From positions 62,001 to 126,000 of the forward strand of contig JADIYM010000014.1 in assembly GCA_016705245.1 (NCBI GenBank): a stretch of 64,000 bases of DNA. The letters run 5' to 3'. A model generated the notes under the pieces. It did no database searches. It was given only the letters and a program-made list of their open reading frames with translations, and was not told where the DNA came from. The translations under genes were made by a program, and so were the position numbers. Shown in pieces: positions 8,144 through 16,332 of this stretch. Within the stretch, counting starts at the first letter, position 1, and every line of letters begins with the position of its first letter. Source of the stretch: Blastocatellia bacterium. GTDB taxonomy: Bacteria; Acidobacteriota; Blastocatellia; UBA7656; JADIYM01.

Positions 8144-8449
8144 ATGGCTACGACCGAACGAGTGACCGTAACCCTGCCCGTGAGGCTGGTAGAGAGCATT
8201 GACCGCATCGAGCGCAATCGCAGCCGCTTCATCGCGGAGGCGGTGGAACACGAGCTTGTCCGTCGTCGCCGCGAAGGACTGCTGCGTTCGCTCAAGAGCC
8301 CGCACCCGGAGGCCGCCGAACTTGAAGAGACGGGCTTTGCCGATTGGAGCGCGAGCTTTCCCGCGGACGACGACGGGCTCGTCGACGTCAATGCCGGCAA
8401 GGCCGTGCGATGGGTCGAGGGACAAGGCTGGGTTCAGGAGTCGGCCTGA
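8144..8449 (+). CDS. Ribbon-helix-helix antitoxin (MazE-like)
   Basis: A 101-residue protein with ERVTVTLPVRLVESIDRI followed by NRSRFIAEAVEHELVRRRRE, a textbook RHH fold. The C-terminus (ETGFADWSASFPADDDGLVD, GKAVRWVEGQGW) is the toxin-binding region. ATG 8144 is preceded by GGAGG at 7-nt spacing. The stop overlaps the start of the next frame (TGATG at 8447-8451), as expected for a mazEF-like operon, but the toxin downstream is broken. Confidence 0.87.
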   Translation: MATTERVTVTLPVRLVESIDRIERNRSRFIAEAVEHELVRRRREGLLRSLKSPHPEAAELEETGFADWSASFPADDDGLVDVNAGKAVRWVEGQGWVQESA

Positions 8450-8715
8450 TGGTCGATCGCGGCTGTCGTTCTCGTTGAATTGGACCCCACCGTAGGCCAC
8501 GAGCAGCGCGGCGTCCGCCCGTGCATCGCCGTGAGCGATCCCGCGGTGAACGCGGATCAGAGATTTCCACTCATCGCGGTCGTCCCACTGACGGGAACGC
8601 TCGGTGAGGGTTCGCTCTACCCGGAGCTTTCGCCCGGCACGAGCGGGCTCACCAAGACCTCGTTCGCGCTCATCGATCGCATTCGCTCCATCGACAAACG
8701 GCGCATCCTGTTGCT
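8449..8715 (+). pseudogene. MazF/PemK toxin, frameshifted and 3' truncated
   Basis: ATG 8449 reads MVDRG. One extra base near 8464 then shifts the frame; the correct continuation is VVLVELDPTVGHEQRGVRPC. The well-conserved core AVNADQRFPLIAVVPLTGTL, LYPELSPGTSGLTKTSFALI and DRIRSIDKRRI follows. The homology stops at about 8710, whereas the family continues for about 25 more residues (usually ending in a helix near FLGL). Beyond 8712 the DNA reads as an opposing toxin gene on the other strand. The toxin is therefore not made in full, even if the frameshift is a sequencing error. Confidence 0.8.
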
Positions 8716-8897
8716 CCGGGGAGCAAGCTCGGCCCAGTACTCGCTCTTCATGCCGACTCCTCAGCGTCCAACAATCGGGCGGCAGCGGCGCTCTCGAGCC
8801 CCTCGTCGAGGTCATCCGGGGAGCCCGCGACTTCCGCGGCGCATGTTCTGTCGATGTAGCGCGCCGGTGCCGGCCTTGCGATCTGACCTCACGTTCG
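8712..8897 (-). pseudogene. Remnant of a fourth TA module: antitoxin tail plus toxin start
   Basis: On the minus strand an acidic helical tail (PDDLDEGLESAAAARLLDAE) ends in TGA at 8750-8748, overlapping an ATG at 8751. That ATG begins MKSEYWAELAPRS, which resembles the first residues of PemK/MazF toxins of the GEYWAEL type. The toxin frame is lost after about 13 residues, exactly where the plus-strand mazF remnant begins. The antitoxin lacks a start and DNA-binding domain. The arrangement suggests deletion between two inverted TA modules. Confidence 0.5.
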
Positions 8898-8940
8898 GCA
8901 ATGATCGCGGCGCCGAACAGGGCTTTGAGAGGGATGCGCG

Positions 8941-9291
8941 ATGGGCGAGAAGATCACGATCTACCTGAAGCCGACGTGAAGCACCTGCCGGAATGCCGTC
9001 GGCATTCTCAAGGAGAGAAGCGTCGAGATCGAAGCAGTCAACTACTACAAGAACCCGCTGACGGCCGAGCTGTTGCAAGAACTGCTCGGGAAGCTGGGGC
9101 TGCCTGCCCGGGACGTAATCCGGTGGAAGGAACCGCTCGCCCGATCGCTCGGAATTACTCGTGAGATGTCGGACGACGAGTTGATCCCGGTTCTCGTCTA
9201 CAACCCCGACCTGTTGCAGCGGCCCATCGTCGTTCGCGGCGAGCGTGCGATCCTCGCGCGCCCGTTCCAGGAGGTAGAAACTCTCCTCTGA
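8941..9291 (+). CDS. ArsC/Spx-family thiol reductase, probable selenoprotein (UGA at the catalytic Cys)
   Basis: ATG 8941, with GAGAGGG 7 nt upstream, reads MGEKITIYLKPT, then TGA (8977-8979), then STCRNAVGILKERSVEIEAV and on without another stop to 9291. Read through, the product has 116 residues and matches glutaredoxin-like ArsC proteins along its whole length: NYYKNPLTAELLQELLGKLG, IRWKEPLARSLGI, LIPVLVYNPDLLQRPI, ILARPFQEVETLL. The TGA sits at the first position of the expected CxxC (KPT-C-STC-RN), the nucleophilic cysteine of ArsC. A hairpin follows immediately. Sec-containing ArsC-like proteins have been predicted from marine metagenomes. The alternative is a nonsense mutation. No sel genes lie in the window. 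Confidence 0.75.
8980..9008 (+). promoter_or_regulatory. Bacterial SECIS-like hairpin
   Basis: GAATGCC (8991-8997), loop GTC (8998-9000) and GGCATTC (9001-9007) form a perfect 7-bp stem, extendable by a G-U pair at 8990/9008. The loop begins with G and lies 19 nt after the last base of the TGA. Bacterial SECIS elements are short hairpins just 3' of UGA with G among the first loop bases, so position and shape fit. Confidence 0.65.
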
Positions 9292-9295
9292 GGCG

Positions 9296-10396
9296 TTACG
9301 GCTCGGGGATCATGCTGGTGCCGGCGAACTCGAACGCCGCCGAGGTGACCTCCCACTTCAACTTCTGTGAGGAACCGGTCCCGGCTATCTCGCGCTCCGA
9401 CGTCGTCTGGTAGACCAGCGTCTTGAGTGTGAGCTTGCGGCCTCCGTCGAGAAAGAACATCTCTTTGTCGCGTGGGTACTCTGCCTCAGTCGAGCGGAAT
9501 GCGACACTCACGCGGTTCTCACCGAGCTCGAGCGCCAGGGGCACGGTCTTCTGCATCGTTCTCCCGCTGTTGTACGGGTCGTTGAGCGTGGCCTCGAGCG
9601 AATACTCGCCGGCGGTGGAGGCCGTCACTCGCAGGTCGACGGAGAAGCGCCGGTATGTTGTCCCGTACTGCGCGAAGTAGCGCCGCTCCGTGGGCTCGGT
9701 TCGTTCGAACCCGATCAAATCCACCTGGACGTTCTCGCGGAATGCCTTGTGTCTGGCCTCGTATGCCGTGAACTCGCGCGTGATGCGGGCCGTCTGTACT
9801 TCCTGAGCGCGTTGGATGGTCGCGGCGAGGTCGGAGAGCGGCGTTTCGTCGCTCGTCGCGGGCGCTCCCTGCCGGTCGGCGGCGCGGACAACGAGCTCCT
9901 CGTCGACGTAGAACGACCTCACCCCCGTTTGGCCGTACTCGAGGGGAGTGGCGGAGATCCAGAAGTGCGATTTGTCGTCCGACAGTCCGAGTTCGACTTT
10001 GTACCCTATCTCCGCCCGCTTCGCCGCCGCGTATTCCTCCTGCTCCCGTATTTGCTCGGCGCTCGGTGGCGGCCGCTCCTGGCGCTTCTCGGGCGGACCG
10101 CCCATCGAGGATGGCAGCATTCTGAACATGTCCTCAAAGGTCCCGTAGGATCCGCGGACCTTTCGCATGGCGACCTGGGCTGTGGCAAGCGTGTGAATCA
10201 TATCCACCACGACGGCCTCCCTGTCATCAACGGTCTCTGAGGGCGCAGCATTCCCCCCTCCGGGTGTGCCGCCAAGCGTTTGAGCAAGGAGGGCTGGAGT
10301 TGCCACAGTATTCGTAGCCGCCTGGAACACGGTCGGGCCGAGGGCGAGCGCCGCGAGCACCGAGGCCGCCAGTGCGAAGAGTTTGAGACGGTTCAT
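9296..10396 (-). CDS. Exported protein of unknown function
   Basis: A 366-residue protein. ATG 10396 has AGGAAG 8-9 nt upstream and starts a signal peptide (MNRLKLFALAASVLAALALG, cleavage near VFQA). A segment around residues 60-110 (VVVDMIHTLATAQVAMRKVR, GSYGTFEDMF) resembles the N-terminal part of exported pilin-like or 'type IV pilin accessory' proteins. A coiled region EQIREQEEYAAAKRAEIG and a beta-rich C-terminal half (YSLEATLNDPYNSGRTMQKT) follow. I recognise no named family. The stop lies 4 nt from the convergent ArsC-like gene's stop. Confidence 0.75.
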   Translation of the reverse strand: MNRLKLFALAASVLAALALGPTVFQAATNTVATPALLAQTLGGTPGGGNAAPSETVDDREAVVVDMIHTLATAQVAMRKVRGSYGTFEDMFRMLPSSMGGPPEKRQERPPPSAEQIREQEEYAAAKRAEIGYKVELGLSDDKSHFWISATPLEYGQTGVRSFYVDEELVVRAADRQGAPATSDETPLSDLAATIQRAQEVQTARITREFTAYEARHKAFRENVQVDLIGFERTEPTERRYFAQYGTTYRRFSVDLRVTASTAGEYSLEATLNDPYNSGRTMQKTVPLALELGENRVSVAFRSTEAEYPRDKEMFFLDGGRKLTLKTLVYQTTSEREIAGTGSSQKLKWEVTSAAFEFAGTSMIPEP

Positions 10397-10726
10397 AGAG
10401 AGACTTCCTGGGTGTGCTGGACGGGGTGTCAACGCACGCGGAGTATAGCGCGCGTCAACTCACCTTTCGGGACGCCTGCGGCCAGTGCAGCCGAAATGCA
10501 CCGCGCCGCCGAACGGATACGGGGAACCAACCCAAATGACGTCCCCAGCGGCAAATCCCGTTCGGCTGGCCTGCGCTCCCCTTCACTGGGCGCAAGGGCC
10601 GGAATCGAGCACCCCGGTCGACGAGACGACAATCCTCAATCGCTGCCGCAAGGCATCTGGGACGATCGAGCAGCTTCCTCTCGAGACATGGTTGCCGAGC
10701 GCACCGCCCCCGCTCGCGGAATTCTC

Positions 10727-11884
10727 TCAACCGGACATTGAATCGGTGAAAACTCGCGCCAGCGTCGCGGAGGGCGTTCGCAGGCTTGTGGGATTAACCT
10801 GCATTGGGAACACTCCGGTGTCAGGGCGGGCGTGAGGAAGAACGACGCCCCTCTTTAATAGGCGCTCGGTCAGGTCATCCGGTGCCACGCCGGCAGCGGC
10901 CAACAGGAACCTGCTCGTGCCATTCGGCACCTTCTGTACCTTGAAGCGAGTATCCGACTGGAGCAGCGCGATCAACTGGTCCGCGGCGCGCCACGACTTG
11001 GCATATACCTCCTCGTAACCATCCGCAAACTGAGTAACTAGCGCGACTCCCGGCCACGCCTGTGGCAACGAACCACCGAACATCCGTCGCGTGTGAAACA
11101 ATCCGTCTATGAACTTAGCGTCGCCGGCAAGTATGGCGCCAGACGCACCGTTGAAGTGCTTCCACAGCGACACGAACACGGTATCGAACAGGGCAGAGTA
11201 TTCCCGGACGCTCTTGCCGGAGTGAAGCGGAAGGTTAAACATCCGTGCGCCGTCCAGATGCAACCGGATGCCCTGCTCGCGTGCGTACATGCAGACACGC
11301 TCCAGTTCGCCAGGCTCGAACAGCTCATGGTCCTTGCGCCTCACCGGGCTTTCGATCGAGATCACACCCACCTTCATTGCAACCCGGCTACCGGCCGAAC
11401 GCTCGACCCAGTGCTTTACATCCGCGAGTTCGATCGTGCTTCGGCCAAGGGCCAGCGGGATGAGGTTCAGGCCGCTCAAGGTGTCGGCGCAATCGCCGCT
11501 GTCGTTGTAGAAGTGGCTTTCCGCCTGCACCAGAACGCGGCGGTCATTGCCCGCAAGTTTTCGTATGGCGAGATGGTTTGCCAACGTACCGGTCGGCACG
11601 AACATCGCGGCTTCCTTGCCCAGCAGCTGCGCAAACTTCCGCTCGAGCCCGGCGATGAATCCACCGTTCGAGTAGTAGTCAGCCTCCAGGTCTCGGGTCG
11701 TCGCCACTTCCTGCAGCACGGTGGTGTACTCGAGAGGATTGAACGCGAGACCGTCAGACGTGAAGTCGACGTGCTTGAACAACCCCGGTTCGATGTCGGT
11801 CCTCGTGTTTGTTGCGACCGCCTGGGCGAGCACTGGTGTCGCAGCCATCACTCCGCTGCCGGCCAGGAACTGACGGCGATCCAT
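10727..11884 (-). CDS. Threonine aldolase family PLP enzyme with Tat-type signal
   Basis: A 385-residue fold-type I PLP enzyme of the threonine aldolase / beta-eliminating lyase family, which cleaves beta-hydroxy amino acids to glycine and an aldehyde. Conserved blocks are MFVPTGTLANHLAIR, HLDGARMFN (Asp pairing with the PLP ring) and VSLWKHFNGASGAIL with the PLP lysine. Unusually, MDRRQFLAGSGVMAATPVLA is a twin-arginine-like signal peptide, implying export of a folded cofactor enzyme. ATG 11884 lies 8 nt after GGGAGG. No partner gene is adjacent. The 11885-12187 gap is empty. Confidence 0.85.
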   Translation of the reverse strand: MDRRQFLAGSGVMAATPVLAQAVATNTRTDIEPGLFKHVDFTSDGLAFNPLEYTTVLQEVATTRDLEADYYSNGGFIAGLERKFAQLLGKEAAMFVPTGTLANHLAIRKLAGNDRRVLVQAESHFYNDSGDCADTLSGLNLIPLALGRSTIELADVKHWVERSAGSRVAMKVGVISIESPVRRKDHELFEPGELERVCMYAREQGIRLHLDGARMFNLPLHSGKSVREYSALFDTVFVSLWKHFNGASGAILAGDAKFIDGLFHTRRMFGGSLPQAWPGVALVTQFADGYEEVYAKSWRAADQLIALLQSDTRFKVQKVPNGTSRFLLAAAGVAPDDLTERLLKRGVVLPHARPDTGVFPMQVNPTSLRTPSATLARVFTDSMSG

Positions 11885-12187
11885 ACAGCATCCTCCCAAG
11901 TCATTCTGGAAAGGCCCGTCGCAGCGAAGCTGGGTCCCTTCGGGAAACGGAAAAGGATTGTACGGCTAAGGCACCCATCCCCGTAATGCGCAGGCTGTGC
12001 AGCCGATGCTCGTCGACGCGAGGTACGGGCCGCGGCAACTCCACGATCTGATGGCGGTTCGAGGTCTTCTCCTGAGCAGACAGATTCCTGAATGCATGCG
12101 TCGCGCTCTGCAGGTTTCTCGGATTTCGAGACGCTGAAGATTGCTCCACCGTGGTCCGCACTAATAGGACGCAAGCCCTAGCCCGGA

Positions 12188-12511
12188 TTATTCTTGAACG
12201 CCGCTGCCAGTCGTTCGTGAGCGGCTGAACTGGGCGTCGACGATATCGAGCGCCGCGATCACCGCCGTAGCAGTGACCACGCTCGTCATACTGATCGTCC
12301 CATACACGCATTCCATCGCGACCTGCTGCGCCTCCTCGATTGCACGCACCGCGGGCGCGATTGGCTTCACCTTCGCCAGAATCCGGTACGCCGATCGCGC
12401 AATGTCGCCGTGTGCGCGCAAGAGGGCGACCGCCGTGCCATCCACCGCGTCCCGGGCTAGCTCGACCACCCCTCGCACCTGCCGCTTCGTGACCTCATCC
12501 ATGCAACTCAT
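12188..12511 (-). CDS. Small unknown protein coupled to the lipase-like gene
   Basis: A 107-residue protein starting MSCMDEVTKRQVRGVVELAR. It is helix-rich with a hydrophobic stretch SMTSVVTATAVIAALDIVDA near its C-terminus that could be a membrane anchor or amphipathic helix. ATG 12511 overlaps the stop of the upstream alpha/beta hydrolase (ATGA), so it is probably cotranslated with it. It could be a helper or regulator of that hydrolase. Family not recognised. Confidence 0.65.
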   Translation of the reverse strand: MSCMDEVTKRQVRGVVELARDAVDGTAVALLRAHGDIARSAYRILAKVKPIAPAVRAIEEAQQVAMECVYGTISMTSVVTATAVIAALDIVDAQFSRSRTTGSGVQE

Positions 12512-13572
12512 CCGCCTTCCCCCTCGCACCAGACCCGGATCTGTTCGTACACCTGGCGGCTTCGCGCCAGTTCGATATGGTGAACTCCCGGAAACACTCT
12601 CGTGTTCTCGACCGGCAGCCCACACGCACCGCTTGCCGTCTTGCGCTTTCCGGAAGCTGGCAAGTTCCCAACCAGCCCGTCACCAAAGACCCAGGACGCC
12701 GCGTGACCCGGATCGTCCGTCAGGGTTCCACCGATCAGATAATGCTGCGCTTGCGAGAGCCACGGGACGGCCTTCCGGTGGTGAGTGGGCGTGCCTTCCG
12801 GGAGATCATCCATCACGTCGGGTTCCAGAAGCGTGCCGAACTGGAGATCCTTCACTCCCTGGCTCCGCAACTCCAGGACGTCAACGACGAGTCGGGTAAT
12901 CGGATTGGAAACCGCCTGCAACACGGCCGACATCGTCGAGGCGACCCTCTCCAGGTCCGCGCCGTCATGCGGCGTGCCGAGGTAAAACACTCTTGTTACC
13001 TGCTCTACCCACGTCGACGCGTGTTGAACACCGTAATGGCACGCGCTGCGAAGCACGAGGCCTCCCATGCTGTGGCCGATCAGCACGATCTCCTCGATCT
13101 CGGTTGGGTACGCATCCACGAGGTCCGCAACGAGCGAGACCAGACACTGACCATTCTCGGCGATCGACAGTCCCGTGTTGTACCGGACGTAGAATGGCGT
13201 GTAGCCAAGATCAGCTTCGAGCAGCGCACCGTACGACGTGTCCACGTCGATTCGATCCGAATCCGGAATCGCCCAGATACCCTCGTTGCAGCCCAGCCCG
13301 TGGACGAGGATGCAAATCCTTGTCTGCGCCGGCCGGCCCATTCGCTCCAATCCACTCCGGATCGGAATCGGGTGCCCACCTTCGTAGAAGGCCATCTCCA
13401 ATGCGAGCCCGTTCTGGCGGTCACGCAGGAGGTCACCGAACAGGCCATTCAGGCCGCTGACTGCCCAACCGGTCCACCCCACACGATGGGACTGCTCGTC
13501 GCGATGCGTCGTTGGGCCACCTCCCGTGAACGGCCTGTGAGCAGAACGGCGTTCACCACCTTCAGTTTTCAT
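12508..13572 (-). CDS. PGAP1/lipase-like alpha/beta hydrolase
   Basis: A 354-residue serine hydrolase. The oxyanion region is ICILVHGLGCNEGIW, the nucleophile elbow IVLIGHSMGGLVLRSA, and YLGTPHDGADLE is typical of PGAP1/triacylglycerol-lipase-like proteins. The catalytic His is likely in RVFPGVHHIELARS near the end. No signal peptide. The N-terminal boundary is uncertain: ATG 13572 is used, but the conserved domain starts about 50 residues later, and an open frame extends upstream to 13704. Translationally coupled to the small downstream gene. Confidence 0.8.
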   Translation of the reverse strand: MKTEGGERRSAHRPFTGGGPTTHRDEQSHRVGWTGWAVSGLNGLFGDLLRDRQNGLALEMAFYEGGHPIPIRSGLERMGRPAQTRICILVHGLGCNEGIWAIPDSDRIDVDTSYGALLEADLGYTPFYVRYNTGLSIAENGQCLVSLVADLVDAYPTEIEEIVLIGHSMGGLVLRSACHYGVQHASTWVEQVTRVFYLGTPHDGADLERVASTMSAVLQAVSNPITRLVVDVLELRSQGVKDLQFGTLLEPDVMDDLPEGTPTHHRKAVPWLSQAQHYLIGGTLTDDPGHAASWVFGDGLVGNLPASGKRKTASGACGLPVENTRVFPGVHHIELARSRQVYEQIRVWCEGEGG

Positions 13573-13811
13573 CCTACGCCGGGCGAGAAGCCGCGCAAAG
13601 CCGGAGAAACAAGCGAACGTACGATGCGTCGAGCGAAGCCGCCTGCGACGGTCTTGCCGACTCGCTGAGTCGAAGGGGCGGAACGGGCAAAATACCGAAT
13701 CCACGTGGTCAAGTTAGGGTGATCGAGGAACTCCGAGGATCGGGCTCGCGCTGACTCCGACACGCCATGAGTACGGATTCGCTCCTCGATCGTAAGCGCC
13801 GTCGATTCGCG

Positions 13812-14642
13812 TCAGCCGAGGAAGGCGAGCAGCTCGGCATTCACCTCCTGTGCGTGGGTCCAGGTGATGCAGTGCGGACCTCCATCGATTACCACGAGGC
13901 GAGCCCCCTTGATGAGCTCGGCCGCTCGCTTTCCCGCCGCGGCGAGCGGCACGATGCGATCGTCGTCGCCGTGGATGACGAGCGTGGGTACGTCCACGCG
14001 CGCCAGGTCGTCGCGGAAGTCCTCGAGCCAGGTCGGAACGCATGCGAGGCTCGCCGTTGCCGACGCTCCGGCGGCGAGGTTCCAACTCGCCTGTACGACC
14101 TTCTCGCTGACGCGCTTACCCAGGAACAGATCCGTGTTGTAGAAGTTCTTGAAGAACTCCGCGAAGAACGCGTACCGGTCCGCGGCCACCGCTTTCTTAA
14201 TGCCCTCGAAGACGCTGGCGTCCACACCGTCGGGATTGTCGTCGGTCTTCAGCATGTACGGGGGCACACCGCCAATGATCACCGCCTTGCTCACGCCCGC
14301 TGAGCCGTATTTCCCGAAGTAGCGCGCGATCTCGCCGCCGCCCATCGAAAATCCCACGAGCGTGAAATCCTCGAGATCGAGCCGCGTGACGAGCTGTCGG
14401 AGGTCGCTTGCAAACGTGTCGTAATTGTACCCGTCGGTGGGCTGGCTGGACCTGCCGAACCCTCTGCGATCATAGGTGATGACCCGGTATCCCGCGCTGA
14501 GCAGCGCCGGCACCTGCTTCTCCCACGACGCGCCGCTGAGTGGGTAGCCGTGGATCAACACTACCGGCTTCCCGGTGCCGTGGTCTTCGTAATAGAGCTC
14601 GATACTCCCTGAGTTTTCTTCTCCAACTGTGACGTACGGCAT
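13812..14642 (-). CDS. Alpha/beta hydrolase, non-haem chloroperoxidase-like
   Basis: A 276-residue hydrolase closely resembling cofactor-free haloperoxidases/esterases: PVVLIHGYPLSGASW, VITYDRRGFGRSSQP, nucleophile LVGFSMGGGEIARYF, acid LVIHGDDDRIVPL, histidine DGGPHCITWTHAQEV. All three catalytic residues are present and length is typical. ATG 14642 is preceded by GGAGAG. No signal peptide, so it is probably cytoplasmic. Monocistronic as far as can be seen. Confidence 0.9.
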   Translation of the reverse strand: MPYVTVGEENSGSIELYYEDHGTGKPVVLIHGYPLSGASWEKQVPALLSAGYRVITYDRRGFGRSSQPTDGYNYDTFASDLRQLVTRLDLEDFTLVGFSMGGGEIARYFGKYGSAGVSKAVIIGGVPPYMLKTDDNPDGVDASVFEGIKKAVAADRYAFFAEFFKNFYNTDLFLGKRVSEKVVQASWNLAAGASATASLACVPTWLEDFRDDLARVDVPTLVIHGDDDRIVPLAAAGKRAAELIKGARLVVIDGGPHCITWTHAQEVNAELLAFLG

Positions 14643-14865
14643 GACATCTCTCCTTTCCTGTCGATGGCATCATGATGAATTCTGCCGAGGGCCTGCAATC
14701 TCACACGCGGCGCGATCGGAAGAGACCTAAACAGGCGCCAGGGCGAACTCAAGGAGATCAAGGACATGGCTCGGGATAAAGCGAGCCCTGGCCGGGCGTT
14801 CCATGGCGGCACCTGTCTCGTTTCGTTATGGTGGCGATGGAGTTCGGCCTCAACCTGGAGTCACG

Positions 14866-16332
14866 ATGACATCGATCAGGCGAATCGCAGCTATGGTGCT
14901 GATCGCGCTCTGGGCGTTCGTCCCGGCACGCGCCGCCGACACCGTCGCAGCGACCTCCGGAAACGTCTTCATCGGCTCCCCCGACGGCCGGTCGTTCTTT
15001 CACGACGGCACATGGTCGGCCGTCGCCTTTGACCGAGACGGCGACGGCGGCGTCGATCGCGTCGAGATCACCAACACGCCGTCTGCCGGCTTCCCAAAAC
15101 CCTTCGTCTTCCAGACCGACGAGCCCGGCCGCAACATCACCGTCGGCACGTACAACGTGGCCCGCCCGTACGAGCGACCCGGCAAGAACCTTCTGGCATT
15201 CAGCCTGAGTTCATTGCCGTGTAACCCATACGGCGACATCATGTCGGGCTTTACCATTCTCGCCGCGGATTTCGACCTGTCTGGGACAATGCCCGTCGTC
15301 CGCTCCTTCGCGGCGCGCTTCGCCGCCGCATGCGCCGGCTACGAAGGCCCCATCTACGGCTACGTCGCGTTCAACAGCGACGTCCTGCCCGAGATCGCGA
15401 CGGCCGATTACGCGTCATCGCGGCGAACACTCACCCTGCGCGGTCCAAACATTGCGCTCGCCGACACCATCCTGATCGACGATCGTCCGTTTGCCGCAAG
15501 ACACGCGAGCGACGGCTCGATAACGGCAAGAAAGGCGAAGCTTGCAGATGGTGCCCACGCCGTGAAGGTCGCCGTCAATGCGTCCGGTTACGCTTCTCCC
15601 GAGTTCACCTTGCGAACAGGCCCCGTAGAAACGGCGCCGTTTGCCAGGAGCCGTCTGAAGATCAACGCGGAGCCCGGCAACTTCGTCGGCGGACCGGGCG
15701 GCGTCTATCGACTCGTCAAAGGTCGGTTCATCATGACCGTCGGAGATTTCCTCGACGACGGCCAGATCGACGGCGCCGATCTCAGCTTCATCTCGGCAGA
15801 CGGAGCAAGCCGATGGTACCTCGCGCTCCTGCCGGTGACCGCCACGAGGAACTTCGAGATCGGTTTCTACCCCGACGCCACTGGGATGCCGGTCGTCGAG
15901 GGTCACCCGGGCCTCACCATCTCTGGCGAGTCGCGAACTTGCCAGGACCAGATCGGGTTCTTCACGGTCACCGAGTATGCGGTCGAGACAACCAATGCGA
16001 TCGATCAGCTTCGCTGGCTCGGAGTCAGGTTCGACATGCGCTGCAACTTCAACTCGCCTCCACTGCACGGAACCCTCGAATATCTGGCAGCACCGCTTCC
16101 CGTCATCGACCGGATCGTTTTCCAGAGCGCGACGCGTCAGCTGCGCATCGAAGGCCGCAACATGTCGTCAGTACTCAAGATCTACATCGACGAGCAGGTG
16201 TTCGATCCGACTTCGGCGAGTCCGGATGTGTTGGTACTCGATCGATTCGATCTGCTGCCCGGCGTGCATTCGATCTACGTGGGGACAGGCGACACATTCG
16301 TCTCTTCGCGGCCGATTATCGTTCGAGGCTGA
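14866..16332 (+). CDS. Exported protein with IPT/TIG-like modules
   Basis: A 488-residue protein. ATG 14866 follows GGAG and starts a signal peptide (IAAMVLIALWAFVPARAADT). It has a repeated module type: SRRTLTLRGPNIALADTILI near residue 190 and RQLRIEGRNMSSVLKIYIDE near residue 425, each with the 'L.I.G.N......I.ID' pattern of IPT/TIG domains. Between them lies a beta-rich region (MTVGDFLDDGQIDGADLSFI). Function unknown. Its 3' end overlaps the convergent gene by 17 nt. That neighbour also ends in an IPT-like module, so the two may be functionally related. Confidence 0.75.
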   Translation: MTSIRRIAAMVLIALWAFVPARAADTVAATSGNVFIGSPDGRSFFHDGTWSAVAFDRDGDGGVDRVEITNTPSAGFPKPFVFQTDEPGRNITVGTYNVARPYERPGKNLLAFSLSSLPCNPYGDIMSGFTILAADFDLSGTMPVVRSFAARFAAACAGYEGPIYGYVAFNSDVLPEIATADYASSRRTLTLRGPNIALADTILIDDRPFAARHASDGSITARKAKLADGAHAVKVAVNASGYASPEFTLRTGPVETAPFARSRLKINAEPGNFVGGPGGVYRLVKGRFIMTVGDFLDDGQIDGADLSFISADGASRWYLALLPVTATRNFEIGFYPDATGMPVVEGHPGLTISGESRTCQDQIGFFTVTEYAVETTNAIDQLRWLGVRFDMRCNFNSPPLHGTLEYLAAPLPVIDRIVFQSATRQLRIEGRNMSSVLKIYIDEQVFDPTSASPDVLVLDRFDLLPGVHSIYVGTGDTFVSSRPIIVRG

